This document shows, one piece after another, positions 1-8,729 of a DNA stretch of 64,000 nt (its first letter is position 1; each line of letters opens with the position of its first letter). The notes below the pieces were generated by a model. The model did no database searches. It saw only the letters and a list, made by a program, of their open reading frames with translations, and was not told the DNA's origin. Origin of the DNA: JAFIFT01 sp020051095 (GTDB lineage: Bacteria > Pseudomonadota > Gammaproteobacteria > Legionellales > Legionellaceae). The stretch covers positions 62,001 through 126,000 of the forward strand of contig NZ_CAXMZT010000001.1 in NCBI RefSeq assembly GCF_964199965.1. The letters run 5' to 3'. A program made the position numbers and the translations under genes.

Positions 1-314
1 AACAAAGCACTTAACATCAGTGCAAAGAAAAACATGGTCAAAAACAACAGGATTTGCAGTGCAGGGGTGTTATTTTTCAGGCACGATTGAATTTTTTCAC
101 CAATACCATTTCCTGGCTGTGATATTAAATGAACAACTAATGGAAAGGCACATAAGATAACCAAAAGTAGATCAAACCACCAACCAATGGTCAGTAATAC
201 TTTATAGAACGAGGCGATCAATAGCGTAATCGTAAAATACACTAGCATCACTAAAACATACTCAATCATAGAAAATCGGCTGAGCTTGTTGCTTAAATAG
301 TCTTCGAATGACAT
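1..314 (-). CDS. Small integral membrane protein, truncated by window edge
   Basis: An open frame of 104 codons reads from an ATG at 314 towards the left edge without a stop, so only the N-terminal part is visible. The start is preceded by AGGAG at a good distance. The peptide begins MSFEDYLSNKLSRFSMIEYV and has about three hydrophobic stretches (residues 17-35, 42-62 and 83-104), so it is an inner-membrane protein. I do not recognise the family. It sits 250 bp from the type I secretion genes, separated by a repeat, so it is probably a separate unit reading to the left. Confidence 0.6.
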   Translation of the reverse strand, partial: MSFEDYLSNKLSRFSMIEYVLVMLVYFTITLLIASFYKVLLTIGWWFDLLLVILCAFPLVVHLISQPGNGIGEKIQSCLKNNTPALQILLFLTMFFFALMLSAL

Positions 315-411
315 TTTGATACTCCTTTTAAAAAATGTGGATAAATCGTAGCCGATTCAGTTAAGGTACTTAAACTAAGTATAGACTTTTGTACCGAACA
401 TTATCTTAAAA

Positions 412-530
412 GGACATTTTTTGCGAGCTTTGCCAAGCAATCCAGTTCGATCCCTAAACAAAAATCGGCTCTGGATTGCTTCCCTTTCGCTAGGCTCTGG
501 GTCGTAACGACGGTTTTTTTAAAATTGTCC
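412..530. repeat. Degenerate palindromic intergenic repeat
   Basis: The spacer between the leftmost gene and the HlyD gene holds nested inverted repeats. The inner pair is a perfect 10-bp match, AGCAATCCAG (436-445) and CTGGATTGCT (471-480), around a 25-nt loop. The outer pair is GGACATTTT (412-420) against AAAATTGTCC (521-530), imperfect. The text following CTGGATTGCT looks like a decayed form of the CTGGATTGCTTCGTCGC...CAATGACG dispersed repeat known from several intracellular bacteria; that resemblance is from memory. A short GTCGTAACGAC dyad followed by seven T (514-520) could end transcription on the plus strand. Confidence 0.5.
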
Positions 531-563
531 AATATAAAAAGGATGGACATAACTCTTGGATTA

Positions 564-1694
564 TTATCGTTCCCTTAAGGCATTGTGTTTTGCTTTTAAA
601 ATCGGCTTTAAGATGTAATCCAATACCGATTTCTCGCCAGTAAGTATATCAACAGTTGCCAGCATGCCAGGTATAATATAGAGCGGTTTATTTTCCGTTC
701 CGAGGTAATTTCTATCGGTTCGAACACGTATTAGGTAAAATGTTTCATCACGACCATCTTTCTTTTCTGTGATTGTGTTAGCACTGATTTGTTCAACAAT
801 CCCTTTTAAACCACCATAGATTGAATAATCAAAAGCGGTGATTTTGACTGTCACATCTTGTCCTGGGCGAATAAAACCGATATCTTGTGGTTTAATTTTG
901 GCTTCAATTAACAAGGTGTCATCCAACGGTACAACCTCCATGATATCGGAGCCAGGTTTTATGACACCGCCAATGGTTGTCACGTAAATTTTATTAATAA
1001 CCCCTTTAACAGGTGAGCGAATCGTTGTGCGGGTAAGTCTATCTTCTTCATCGAGTAAATTTTCACTTTGTGATAGTAGCTCTGCTTTTACAGTGTTGAG
1101 TTGTTCTAATGCATCGGATTGGAATTTATATAATTTACTCTTTAATTCATTGACTGTACGTTGCAATCGTAGAATTTCCACTTGTGAAACAGCCCCTCTT
1201 TTAACCAGGGGGAGCGATAAGGTAAGTTCTTGTTCTGCTAGATCCATCGCTTGCTTTAATTGAGTGATTTCAGATTTTCGTGATTCATATAGTTTTTTTT
1301 CAGCTTTTGATAAGGATGGATGATTTTGTTCTAACTCTTTAGGAATATCAAAGGGGGTATCATTGACTTCTGCTTCCAGACGCATCACTTTAAGCTTCAA
1401 CGCGGCAATCTTCTGATTAAGCTCAGAAAAACTTGATCGGAAAATAGTATTATCAATTTGCATTAACTTTTGTCCTTTTTCAACAACTTCCCCTTCACGG
1501 ACATAGAGTTCGTCGACAATACCACCTTCTAAGTGTTGGATTAGCTGAACTTGGCTTGAAGGAATGACCTTGCCTTCGCCTTTTGTTACTTCATCTAATA
1601 TCGCATAATTGGACCAAACTAAGGCAATCACAAAAAAAGAAAGTGTTCCCCAAAGAAGAATATGGCTAAAAATTCGAGGCTTGATGTCAATCAT
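564..1694 (-). CDS. HlyD-family periplasmic adaptor of a type I secretion system (LapC/LssD-like)
   Basis: This is the membrane fusion protein that bridges an ABC exporter to an outer-membrane TolC-like channel. At 376 residues it has a short cytoplasmic tail, one transmembrane helix (about residues 11-30), a biotinyl/lipoyl-like half domain with the sequence HLEGGIVDELYVREGEVV (residues 54-71), a long alpha-helical coiled-coil hairpin (about 80-225), and a C-terminal beta domain (RSPVKGVINKIYV onward, then the HlyD_D23-like region). It is the downstream partner of the ABC gene: its ATG lies 8 nt inside that gene, indicating translational coupling. No TolC gene and no obvious RTX substrate lie in the window. 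By position and type it corresponds to LssD of Legionella; that identity is inferred. Confidence 0.88.
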   Translation of the reverse strand: MIDIKPRIFSHILLWGTLSFFVIALVWSNYAILDEVTKGEGKVIPSSQVQLIQHLEGGIVDELYVREGEVVEKGQKLMQIDNTIFRSSFSELNQKIAALKLKVMRLEAEVNDTPFDIPKELEQNHPSLSKAEKKLYESRKSEITQLKQAMDLAEQELTLSLPLVKRGAVSQVEILRLQRTVNELKSKLYKFQSDALEQLNTVKAELLSQSENLLDEEDRLTRTTIRSPVKGVINKIYVTTIGGVIKPGSDIMEVVPLDDTLLIEAKIKPQDIGFIRPGQDVTVKITAFDYSIYGGLKGIVEQISANTITEKKDGRDETFYLIRVRTDRNYLGTENKPLYIIPGMLATVDILTGEKSVLDYILKPILKAKHNALRER

Positions 1695-3867
1695 GTTTAT
1701 CGGACTCCTCTCCTTTTGCTATGGCCATCCCTGATTTTAATGCGGATATGACGGCATCTTTTGGTCCGTCAGCCACGATCCTTCCATCATCGACCACAAT
1801 GATGCGATCAACAAGACTAAGCATGGAATATTTGTGTGTGATCATCACCATCGTATGATTTTTAGTTAAACACGTTTTTAGTTGCGCCTTAAAAATCCGC
1901 TCACTATTATCATCCATAGAGGTTGTTGGCTCATCAAACACAATAATTTTGGGATCATTAAGCAAGGCTCTTGCAATCGCAACTGCCTGCCTTTGCCCAC
2001 CCGATAATTCGCTGCCTTTTTCACCCACTTGTCTATCGAGCCCTTGGGGGTGCTGATTGGTAAAACTGCCGATCCCTGCAATATTACAGGCGCGTATTAA
2101 TTCTTTATCATCGACAAAAGGCGATCCAATGGTGATATTGTCACGAATTGTGCCATAAAATAAACTAACATCTTGTGGAACATATGCAATTTGTTGGCGT
2201 AAATCAGCAGGGTTAATTTGGATATAGTCTGTGCCATCAATTAGAATGCTTCCTGCTGTTGGGGTATACAGTTTTAAAATAAGTTTAGCGATGGTCGATT
2301 TACCAGAGCCAACACGGCCAATGATTGCAACCTTTTCCCCAGCATGGACACCAAATGTAATATCGTGCAAGACCGGATTTTCATCTTCTTTAAAACTAAA
2401 ATTGACTTTTTTAAAAGAAATATTCCCGGTTAGGTTTGGGCGGTGGAGGTATTGACTATTATTATCGTAATCTGTGGATAAATTCATGACTTTATCAAGT
2501 GAGTTTAATGCGTTCACAGATTGGAAATAACGCATTATGACGGAAGCAACTTGCGCCATGGGTGCAAGCGCTCGACCTGTTAAAATAGTGCAGGCGATCA
2601 GCGCTCCCATCGTTAATTCGTTCCAACCAATTTTATACACACCAGCGATTACCATCGCAACAGTGGCAGCCTGCTGTGAAAAAGTTGTGAGATTTATACT
2701 GATATTTGACCAAAATCGTAGTTTTAGGTTATTAGCAGAGGCTTCTTTAATGATTTGCTCGTAACGAGATTGTAAACTAGATTCTGCTGAACTGGTTTTG
2801 ACGGATTCAGCATTGTAAATCGATTCAAATAGAATCGCTTGCTTTTCCGCGGCAAATTTATAACTCATTTTAGTCAATTTTATTAAAGGCCATTGTAAAA
2901 CAATCCCGACAAAAAATACAAAAGGAATGACAATAGTGGGTACCAGGAATAAATTACCTCCGATGAGGTAAATAATAAAAATAAATAGGATCGAAAAGGG
3001 CAGATCAATGAGAATTGTAATTGTGCTTGAGGCGATAAAATCCCGAAAGGTTTCAAATGACTGAATCGTATTTGCAAAGGACCCAACCGATTTTGGCCTT
3101 TCCATCATACTAATACCCATCATGTGTTCGAAGATATTGGATGATAGGTCGATATCACTTCGTTTAGCAGCTTTGTCAAGAAAGTAGGCACGCAATGATT
3201 TCATGGCAAAATCAAAACAAAAGATGATGATAACGCCGCTCGCTAACACCCACATTGTTTCGATAGCTTGATTTGGCACAACACGGTCATAGACATTCAT
3301 TGTAAATAATGGAACAACGAGGGCAAACAAGTTAATAAGCAAAGAAGCAACAATAACTTCATAATATGTTGGCAGGGAACGTTTCATGACAGACCAGAAC
3401 CAGTTCTTTTTTTCCTGTTTCAAGGTTTGGCTGGATCTTTCAGAGAATTGATATTCGGGTTCAAACTCAATTAAATTCCCTTGATAACGCTGCTTAATGT
3501 CATCCAAGCTGATATAAGGTTGTTGCTCATCTGGTTTGATTACCTGTTGTATGCCTTTTTCATCAGCAAACATCAAGCAAACTTCATTGTCATCTAAGAG
3601 AAGTATTGCTGGTAATTGGTTGTTGTTAATTTCCTCGAGCGGCAAACTGATTTCTTTGCAATTTAAATGAGCTCGTTTAGCGGCTCTTGGTAAGGTTTCA
3701 ATGGATAGTTTATTATTAATCAACGGTAAACGAGCGGTTAACGTTTTACCCGTTTGAGGGTTTTGATAGTAGCGACTTAAAAGCACTAAGCAAGCCAGCA
3801 TCGGATCATGCAGCGGTAATTGACTGAAGTTAATGGTATGCCATATTTTTGCATGGGAACTGTTCAT
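1687..3867 (-). CDS. Type I secretion ABC transporter/ATPase (LapB/LssB-like)
   Basis: The protein (726 residues) exports a substrate across both membranes together with the HlyD adaptor downstream. The N-terminus (1-150) resembles a C39 peptidase domain but reads LHDPMLACLVLLSRYYQ, without the catalytic cysteine box, as in the C39-like domain of LapB and RTX exporters that bind but do not cleave substrate. Residues about 165-450 form the six-helix ABC membrane domain. The nucleotide-binding domain has Walker A GRVGSGKST (517-525), Q-loop YVPQD, signature LSGGQ (621-625), Walker B IIVFDEPT and the H-loop MITHK. Start ATG at 3867; the upstream spacer to the divergent 79-residue gene should hold its promoter. 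Confidence 0.92.
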   Translation of the reverse strand: MNSSHAKIWHTINFSQLPLHDPMLACLVLLSRYYQNPQTGKTLTARLPLINNKLSIETLPRAAKRAHLNCKEISLPLEEINNNQLPAILLLDDNEVCLMFADEKGIQQVIKPDEQQPYISLDDIKQRYQGNLIEFEPEYQFSERSSQTLKQEKKNWFWSVMKRSLPTYYEVIVASLLINLFALVVPLFTMNVYDRVVPNQAIETMWVLASGVIIIFCFDFAMKSLRAYFLDKAAKRSDIDLSSNIFEHMMGISMMERPKSVGSFANTIQSFETFRDFIASSTITILIDLPFSILFIFIIYLIGGNLFLVPTIVIPFVFFVGIVLQWPLIKLTKMSYKFAAEKQAILFESIYNAESVKTSSAESSLQSRYEQIIKEASANNLKLRFWSNISINLTTFSQQAATVAMVIAGVYKIGWNELTMGALIACTILTGRALAPMAQVASVIMRYFQSVNALNSLDKVMNLSTDYDNNSQYLHRPNLTGNISFKKVNFSFKEDENPVLHDITFGVHAGEKVAIIGRVGSGKSTIAKLILKLYTPTAGSILIDGTDYIQINPADLRQQIAYVPQDVSLFYGTIRDNITIGSPFVDDKELIRACNIAGIGSFTNQHPQGLDRQVGEKGSELSGGQRQAVAIARALLNDPKIIVFDEPTTSMDDNSERIFKAQLKTCLTKNHTMVMITHKYSMLSLVDRIIVVDDGRIVADGPKDAVISALKSGMAIAKGEESDKHD

Positions 3868-3986
3868 GTTAAATTATGTTCTTATTGTATTCATTAAATA
3901 TTATAGTCGTGAAATCAATGATTTGCATTGATGAAATACACTTGATACTAAGATATGCTAAGCTAACAATACAGTAAAGGGATTAT

Positions 3987-4226
3987 TTGACAGATATGAT
4001 GAGATGGATCGTTTTAGTATTGCTTAGTTTAAACCAAGCTGCCGTATTGGCTAAAGAGTTATCTGAAGCGGCAATATTGACCCAGCAAACGGATCAACAA
4101 ATTTGCATTGATCAACGTTTACCGGAGTGTGAGCAGAAATGTTCTTCAGAGTTTAGCAATAGCATTCATTGTCAAGGTCTTTGCAAATTCAATATAAGTA
4201 ATGAATGTCGTGATGCAGGTGAATAG
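3987..4226 (+). CDS. Exported small protein with six symmetrically spaced cysteines
   Basis: I do not recognise this 79-residue protein. A TTG at 3987 lies 5 nt after AAAGGG (3976-3981); an in-frame ATG at 3996 has a poorer spacing, so TTG is preferred. The N-terminus MMRWIVLVLLSLNQAAVLA is a signal peptide with likely cleavage after AVLA. The mature part of about 57 residues has six cysteines spaced C-x7-C-x3-C-x9-C-x3-C-x7-C, a mirror-symmetric order with a twin CX3C core, which would suit a disulfide-stapled helical hairpin in the periplasm. It is divergent from the ABC exporter gene; the shared spacer carries a 7-bp dyad ATCAATG/CATTGAT at 3914-3932. A role with the exporter is only suggested by position. 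Confidence 0.6.
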   Translation: MTDMMRWIVLVLLSLNQAAVLAKELSEAAILTQQTDQQICIDQRLPECEQKCSSEFSNSIHCQGLCKFNISNECRDAGE

Positions 4227-4233
4227 CGATTGC

Positions 4234-5754
4234 TTATTTCTTTTGTGTTTGTTGGTTTTCTAAATTTTCATTTCCAACGTCATCATCATAGTTATGCTTT
4301 TCTTCCACAGTCGAAGGGGGCATATTATCTTTAGTCATTTCTGGCTGTTTCGCAGGAGTCATTTCATGGTGATGAAATAGACTATGATGCTTATGAGGTG
4401 TTTTTTCATCTCTTTTCTCGGTTTTTGGACTTTGGGCTGCAGGCGTAGGGGAGGTATCAGCGGTTTTGGGTAGGGGTGTTGCCTGGGTCTGAATGGTATT
4501 TGAGGAATCAGAAAGGTCTTTTGATTTAGTACGCTCTTGGATAGTGCTTGCAATAGTAGTCGCTGCTGCTAGGTTATTACTTGCAGATGGCTGAAATTTG
4601 TTAGAAGCACTATGTGATTTAGAAGTTCCATCTTTTTGCTTGGGTGATACATCGGAAGGACTTGTATATTGATCAATTGTTCGACTCAAAGCAGGTTTGA
4701 ACACGGTATCAAAAAGCTTGTCTAAAGCAAGTGAGATGATAACGGAATCAAGTATTGAGCCGACAATCTGGATGCTCGTTGTAAACAGTGCTGTTGATGC
4801 AGCCGATATTGCAGGACCTGATAGATAGCTACCTAATAAAGCACCTGGGATATAGCTCAAATACATTGCAATTAATGAAACGATGAAGCCGGTTGTGAAT
4901 TCTCTAAAGGCAGTTATCACAAGATTTTTTGCTAACGTAGCCAAACTTTCGCGCTCTTGTTTTAGACTGATGGTAAAGAAAAATGGAAATTTGCGACTAA
5001 AGTGAAATCTGACATCGAAGAAATGGTTAACTAAAACACGTGCAAGATTGTAAATTGTCGTTGCGGTAGCAATAACGGTTGCCATGATTAATGGCATAAT
5101 CAAGTACGTGAATAAAGGTCCACCAAAGGGCAACCCAACAATACTTAATATATGGACCGAAATAGGGGCTAATATCGATGCGCTACTGAGTAGCATGAAG
5201 ATCCCTGTCGCTAATATCATTTCGCCTGCAGCAGCGAGAGAATAACCCAGGAGGTGTTCAAGCTCTCTTTTATTTGGCCATCGACCCATGGTGGCACGAT
5301 AGCGTATAAGATGAAGCAAGAAATATACACCGGAAAAGACGAGCGGCATCGCCAACAGATTAATGAGTGGCAACAATGCTGCTGTGATAAATAACGCTAA
5401 TACTTTTGCCATATTGCTAGCAAAGGCTGAGGCAATTTTTATACCTAGCCTATCGGTTATCTCTGGATTGAGGAGTGGATTAAGGCCCTCTGTTAGCAGT
5501 GCATATTTTTGACGTTCAATTGCAAAGAGTTGTTCTGTTATTTCATCTTCATTTTTCTTTTTATTGGCTTCTGATAGGTTTTTCGCTTTCTCAGCATTGA
5601 CTACCTGTAAATCATTATTCGTTTTGACAATATATATCAGCTTGTTATCATCTGTTTCAGGGAAGTTCGCCAAAGGTTGGCCCAGGGCATCTAAAACCGC
5701 CTCTTTATTGGCTGTTTTATAATTAAGTTTAACAATGAGATCGGTGAAAAACAT
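4234..5754 (-). CDS. Multispanning membrane protein with disordered charged C-terminal tail, unknown function
   Basis: I do not recognise this 506-residue protein. It starts at an ATG preceded by GGGAG. Residues 1-110 are soluble, mixed alpha/beta then helical and charged (KAKNLSEANKKKNEDEITEQ). Residues about 112-345 hold six or seven hydrophobic segments (around 117-150, 168-240, 285-312 and 322-345). The tail from about 362 is low complexity, rich in Ser, Thr, Pro, Lys and Gln, with a His-rich patch (HKHHSLFHHHE), and ends in an acidic/polar stretch EEKHNYDDDVGNENLENQQ. It lies between the type I secretion genes and the L,D-transpeptidase on the same strand as both. The acidic C-terminus recalls the E-block of type IV effectors, but that is weak inference. 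Confidence 0.7.
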   Translation of the reverse strand: MFFTDLIVKLNYKTANKEAVLDALGQPLANFPETDDNKLIYIVKTNNDLQVVNAEKAKNLSEANKKKNEDEITEQLFAIERQKYALLTEGLNPLLNPEITDRLGIKIASAFASNMAKVLALFITAALLPLINLLAMPLVFSGVYFLLHLIRYRATMGRWPNKRELEHLLGYSLAAAGEMILATGIFMLLSSASILAPISVHILSIVGLPFGGPLFTYLIMPLIMATVIATATTIYNLARVLVNHFFDVRFHFSRKFPFFFTISLKQERESLATLAKNLVITAFREFTTGFIVSLIAMYLSYIPGALLGSYLSGPAISAASTALFTTSIQIVGSILDSVIISLALDKLFDTVFKPALSRTIDQYTSPSDVSPKQKDGTSKSHSASNKFQPSASNNLAAATTIASTIQERTKSKDLSDSSNTIQTQATPLPKTADTSPTPAAQSPKTEKRDEKTPHKHHSLFHHHEMTPAKQPEMTKDNMPPSTVEEKHNYDDDVGNENLENQQTQKK

Positions 5755-5891
5755 TATTTAACTCCCAAAAACCCCATAGGGTTGCATGCCAAGCCTGAAT
5801 AGTTTGTTGAAACGTATTCCATATGTTTCATTTAATTCAATTATAATTCATATTTCTTAACATTTTATGAAGCTATGTCAGTGATAGACTG

Positions 5892-6587
5892 TTAAGCTTT
5901 GGCGTGACGAAAAGGTTGCAGTGCAACTTTGATCTTTTTGTAGAGTAATGTGACCCACTTGGGTTTGCCGATAAGATGGGTAGCCGCAGGTGCAACCCGC
6001 ATATCATTTGGGGCGATAATTAACGTACTATTTTCTAAGCCGACTCGATTAACAATTAGAAATATTTGATCGATGGCTCTATCGCCAACTGCTAAACACC
6101 CGACAGAGACATTTTTACCATGTAGAAAAATATTGCCACCCAAGTGGCGTCTTCTTTCTAGACGAGCAATACTGCGGTCAAAACTGTTTGGGTAGTCAAT
6201 TTGGATTGATAAGTGAAATTTTGAAAAAGGATTTAACATTGTTAAATTATAAATTCCTTCAGGGATTTGTTTATCATGTTCTTTTAATTTCGGGCCAAGG
6301 GCACCGCTAAATGCCGTTAGTTTATAATTTTTAATCCATCGCCATTGATTATCTTGCTTTGCCCAAAGTTCCATCTTTTTTTCTTTCTTAAACGCAAGAA
6401 ATGTAATTTCTTTTGGAGGGTAAGAAACATGGGCTCGCAGAAATGCGTTTTGTAGCGATGGTTCCGTGCGCAAACCATATTTTTCTATGGCTATATTGAC
6501 TGCTTTATGCCAATTAATTTTTGGGGCCATTGACCAAGTGAGAGAAGGGGAAATACACAAAGTGAGTAAGATATATATAATTCGCAT
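5892..6587 (-). CDS. YkuD-family L,D-transpeptidase (YafK-like), exported
   Basis: L,D-transpeptidases act on peptidoglycan stem peptides in the periplasm (3-3 crosslinks, lipoprotein attachment or its reversal). From the ATG at 6587 the product has 231 residues with an N-terminal signal sequence (RIIYILLTLCISPSLTWSMA). The catalytic signature is HGKNVSVGCLAVGD: His156, then Cys164 in SVGC, the standard His-x-Ser/Cys YkuD motif. The form with AVGD/AMGD after the cysteine is typical of the YafK/DpaA branch, whose members can cut crosslinks or Lpp attachments. A TTG at 6611 would add 8 residues ahead of the signal peptide; neither start has a strong ribosome site. It lies upstream of the membrane protein at 4234-5754 on the same strand. 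Confidence 0.82.
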   Translation of the reverse strand: MRIIYILLTLCISPSLTWSMAPKINWHKAVNIAIEKYGLRTEPSLQNAFLRAHVSYPPKEITFLAFKKEKKMELWAKQDNQWRWIKNYKLTAFSGALGPKLKEHDKQIPEGIYNLTMLNPFSKFHLSIQIDYPNSFDRSIARLERRRHLGGNIFLHGKNVSVGCLAVGDRAIDQIFLIVNRVGLENSTLIIAPNDMRVAPAATHLIGKPKWVTLLYKKIKVALQPFRHAKA

Positions 6588-6735
6588 TACGTTTACTATA
6601 TGAGAAGACAATTAAGAGCTTATCAATTTTTTATTTATTGGGCAATAAATATCTTATTGATATAATAATCAACTGCTTAATAAATAATACAAATGACTTA
6701 CATACAGAACAGCCTGTATAAAAATAGTTGTTTGC

Positions 6736-8727
6736 CTATTGTGAAATTAGAAGTCCGTCGTTGGGCATGTTCACTAAAATGGGGGGGGATTGTTTCATCA
6801 AAGTAAAGGGCTTCAATTTAAAGAGGCCATTGAGATCATGCCTGACTATCGCAATCGGGGACAGTTGGCTAATATGGTGCTGCTTTTGCTCAAGGTAGGA
6901 CTGATGAACACTGCCGAAATAAATCGTTGTTTTATCATGTTTTAATTCGATGGGTGAGAGCCATAGCCGAATGACTAAAAAGTCGCCTTGAACTTGTTTT
7001 ACCATGACTAATTTTGAAGATTTCGCCTTATATAGCTGCGGTAAAAAGGGTAGCTTCCTGTACCACGAATCATTGGCTTTTAATCGACCTAAAAAGGCTT
7101 GAAAAATATGATCATCCACTGCTTGCCATCCTTGTGACTGAAGGGCCAATCTAAATACTTCTAAATCACCGGCGAATTGAATATTCATATAACTAACGGG
7201 CGTACCCCATCGATTTCGACGGATTTGTGGTGGTGTAAAACCTTGTTGATTCCACCACTGATTCTTTGTTATTAAACTAATTTTTTGCTTGAATGGGTGT
7301 GTTTCTTTTAGTTGAGGGAATTCTAGAAATGAAAAGGCTATTGCGAATGAGATAATAATTAACGCATAAAAGCTAACCCAAGGTTTAATATCCGTGTTTA
7401 AGGGAAGATGTTTTCGCCGATAAAATAGCCATAATATGGTCGCTACTAGTAAGCCATTGAGGCTAGCTATTAAGATGTCAGTGAAACTCAACTGGGCAAA
7501 ATATAAATGCGTTAACGCACTAAATCCAACAAACACAATAAATAAAACAGTCGTAAGGCCAGCATGCATTTGTTTATAACCATAATTGGTAAACAATAAC
7601 ACGGAAGAACATAAGGATGTTATCCAGCTTTGCTGCAAGCAAGTACTTAAATGAAAGACAGGGTATAACAGCGGTTGAGAAATATTCTGGCAACCACATA
7701 AATTAATCAGCAAGGTTAAAATTGGTATAAAAAACCAATATCTTAGCGTTCGCCATTGCTTATGTAATAAAAAACCTGTCGCCAAAATCAGATAAAAATA
7801 TACTGTGATATAAAAAGATGTTAATAACGCAGTAATGATCAGGAAGGTGTCAAAATAACTGTTTTTAATACTACTGAAGAAATAATAAATCCCTTGGTCT
7901 AACCCGTTAAGCATAGGGGAGGATTGAAATAAGTTAATGAAAAATAACGAGATTAAAATGATTAAGATGCTTAGCAGTAAAAAACAGGTAGGAGCATGGT
8001 CTTTTTCAGCAGGGGGAGTAATCCATAAAAAAATAGATTGCACACGCCGATGGCGCTTGGCAAAAATCCAAAAACGATGAAAGCTATGAGAAAGCCAAAT
8101 TTTACTGTGAATTAGTAACCACTTTAAACCGATTCCTGCTATCCAAATTGCAAATAGCGCTAAAAGCACACCAACAAATAACTTGGTGGCACTCTCATTT
8201 GAAAGTTCAGAACTTGCAGCGCCAATTAATACTCCTGGGATAACATATAATATTGACCATCCAATAGCTGACAACACATTTGCTGTTAAAAAACGAGATT
8301 GTTGCATTTTCATCATACCGGCTATTATCGGTATGAGCGAACGTAAAGGACCAATAAACCGTCCGATGAGAACACTTTTTCCACCATGTTTGGTGAAGTA
8401 GTCCTTTCCATACGCTAACCACTTAGGGTATTTGCTAAAGGGCCAGACATACGCTAGTCGGTCACTGTAATAATACCCTAAAAAATAGCTTGCACTATCA
8501 CCACAAGTTGCTCCAAGAATTGCTGCTAGTATGGTTAAATCAATTCTCATAACGCCCGAGCCAGCTAAAATCCCAATGGCTGTCATAGTAACTGATCCCG
8601 GAACAATGCTCCCAACAATCGCCAACGATTCTGAAAATGATATAAGAAAGGTAATGATTAATGCCCAGTGAGGGTTGTCTGCTAACCAGACTGTAATCGG
8701 CTGAATATAGTCAGTGAATAGATGCAT
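6736..8727 (-). CDS. lssY: LssY-like protein: DedA + degenerate PAP2 + LssY C-terminal domain
   Basis: The 663-residue protein joins three parts. Residues 1-210 are a DedA/SNARE-associated domain (ESLAIVGSIVPGSVTMTAIG; GRFIGPLRSLIPIIAGMMKM), found in polyprenyl- or phospholipid flippases. Residues about 240-450 have the helix pattern of a PAP2 phosphatase, but the catalytic motifs are not recognisable: the third motif reads HLYFAQLSFTDIL where RLYxxVHxxxDxL is expected. Residues about 490-655 match the LssY C-terminal domain in length and placement. This order is that of LssY from the Legionella lss locus, which also encodes LssB and LssD; both look-alikes are nearby. The start lies 2 nt after the lipB stop, so it is probably cotranscribed with lipB. 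Confidence 0.82.
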   Translation of the reverse strand: MHLFTDYIQPITVWLADNPHWALIITFLISFSESLAIVGSIVPGSVTMTAIGILAGSGVMRIDLTILAAILGATCGDSASYFLGYYYSDRLAYVWPFSKYPKWLAYGKDYFTKHGGKSVLIGRFIGPLRSLIPIIAGMMKMQQSRFLTANVLSAIGWSILYVIPGVLIGAASSELSNESATKLFVGVLLALFAIWIAGIGLKWLLIHSKIWLSHSFHRFWIFAKRHRRVQSIFLWITPPAEKDHAPTCFLLLSILIILISLFFINLFQSSPMLNGLDQGIYYFFSSIKNSYFDTFLIITALLTSFYITVYFYLILATGFLLHKQWRTLRYWFFIPILTLLINLCGCQNISQPLLYPVFHLSTCLQQSWITSLCSSVLLFTNYGYKQMHAGLTTVLFIVFVGFSALTHLYFAQLSFTDILIASLNGLLVATILWLFYRRKHLPLNTDIKPWVSFYALIIISFAIAFSFLEFPQLKETHPFKQKISLITKNQWWNQQGFTPPQIRRNRWGTPVSYMNIQFAGDLEVFRLALQSQGWQAVDDHIFQAFLGRLKANDSWYRKLPFLPQLYKAKSSKLVMVKQVQGDFLVIRLWLSPIELKHDKTTIYFGSVHQSYLEQKQHHISQLSPIAIVRHDLNGLFKLKPFTLMKQSPPILVNMPNDGLLISQ

Positions 8728-8729
8728 GG

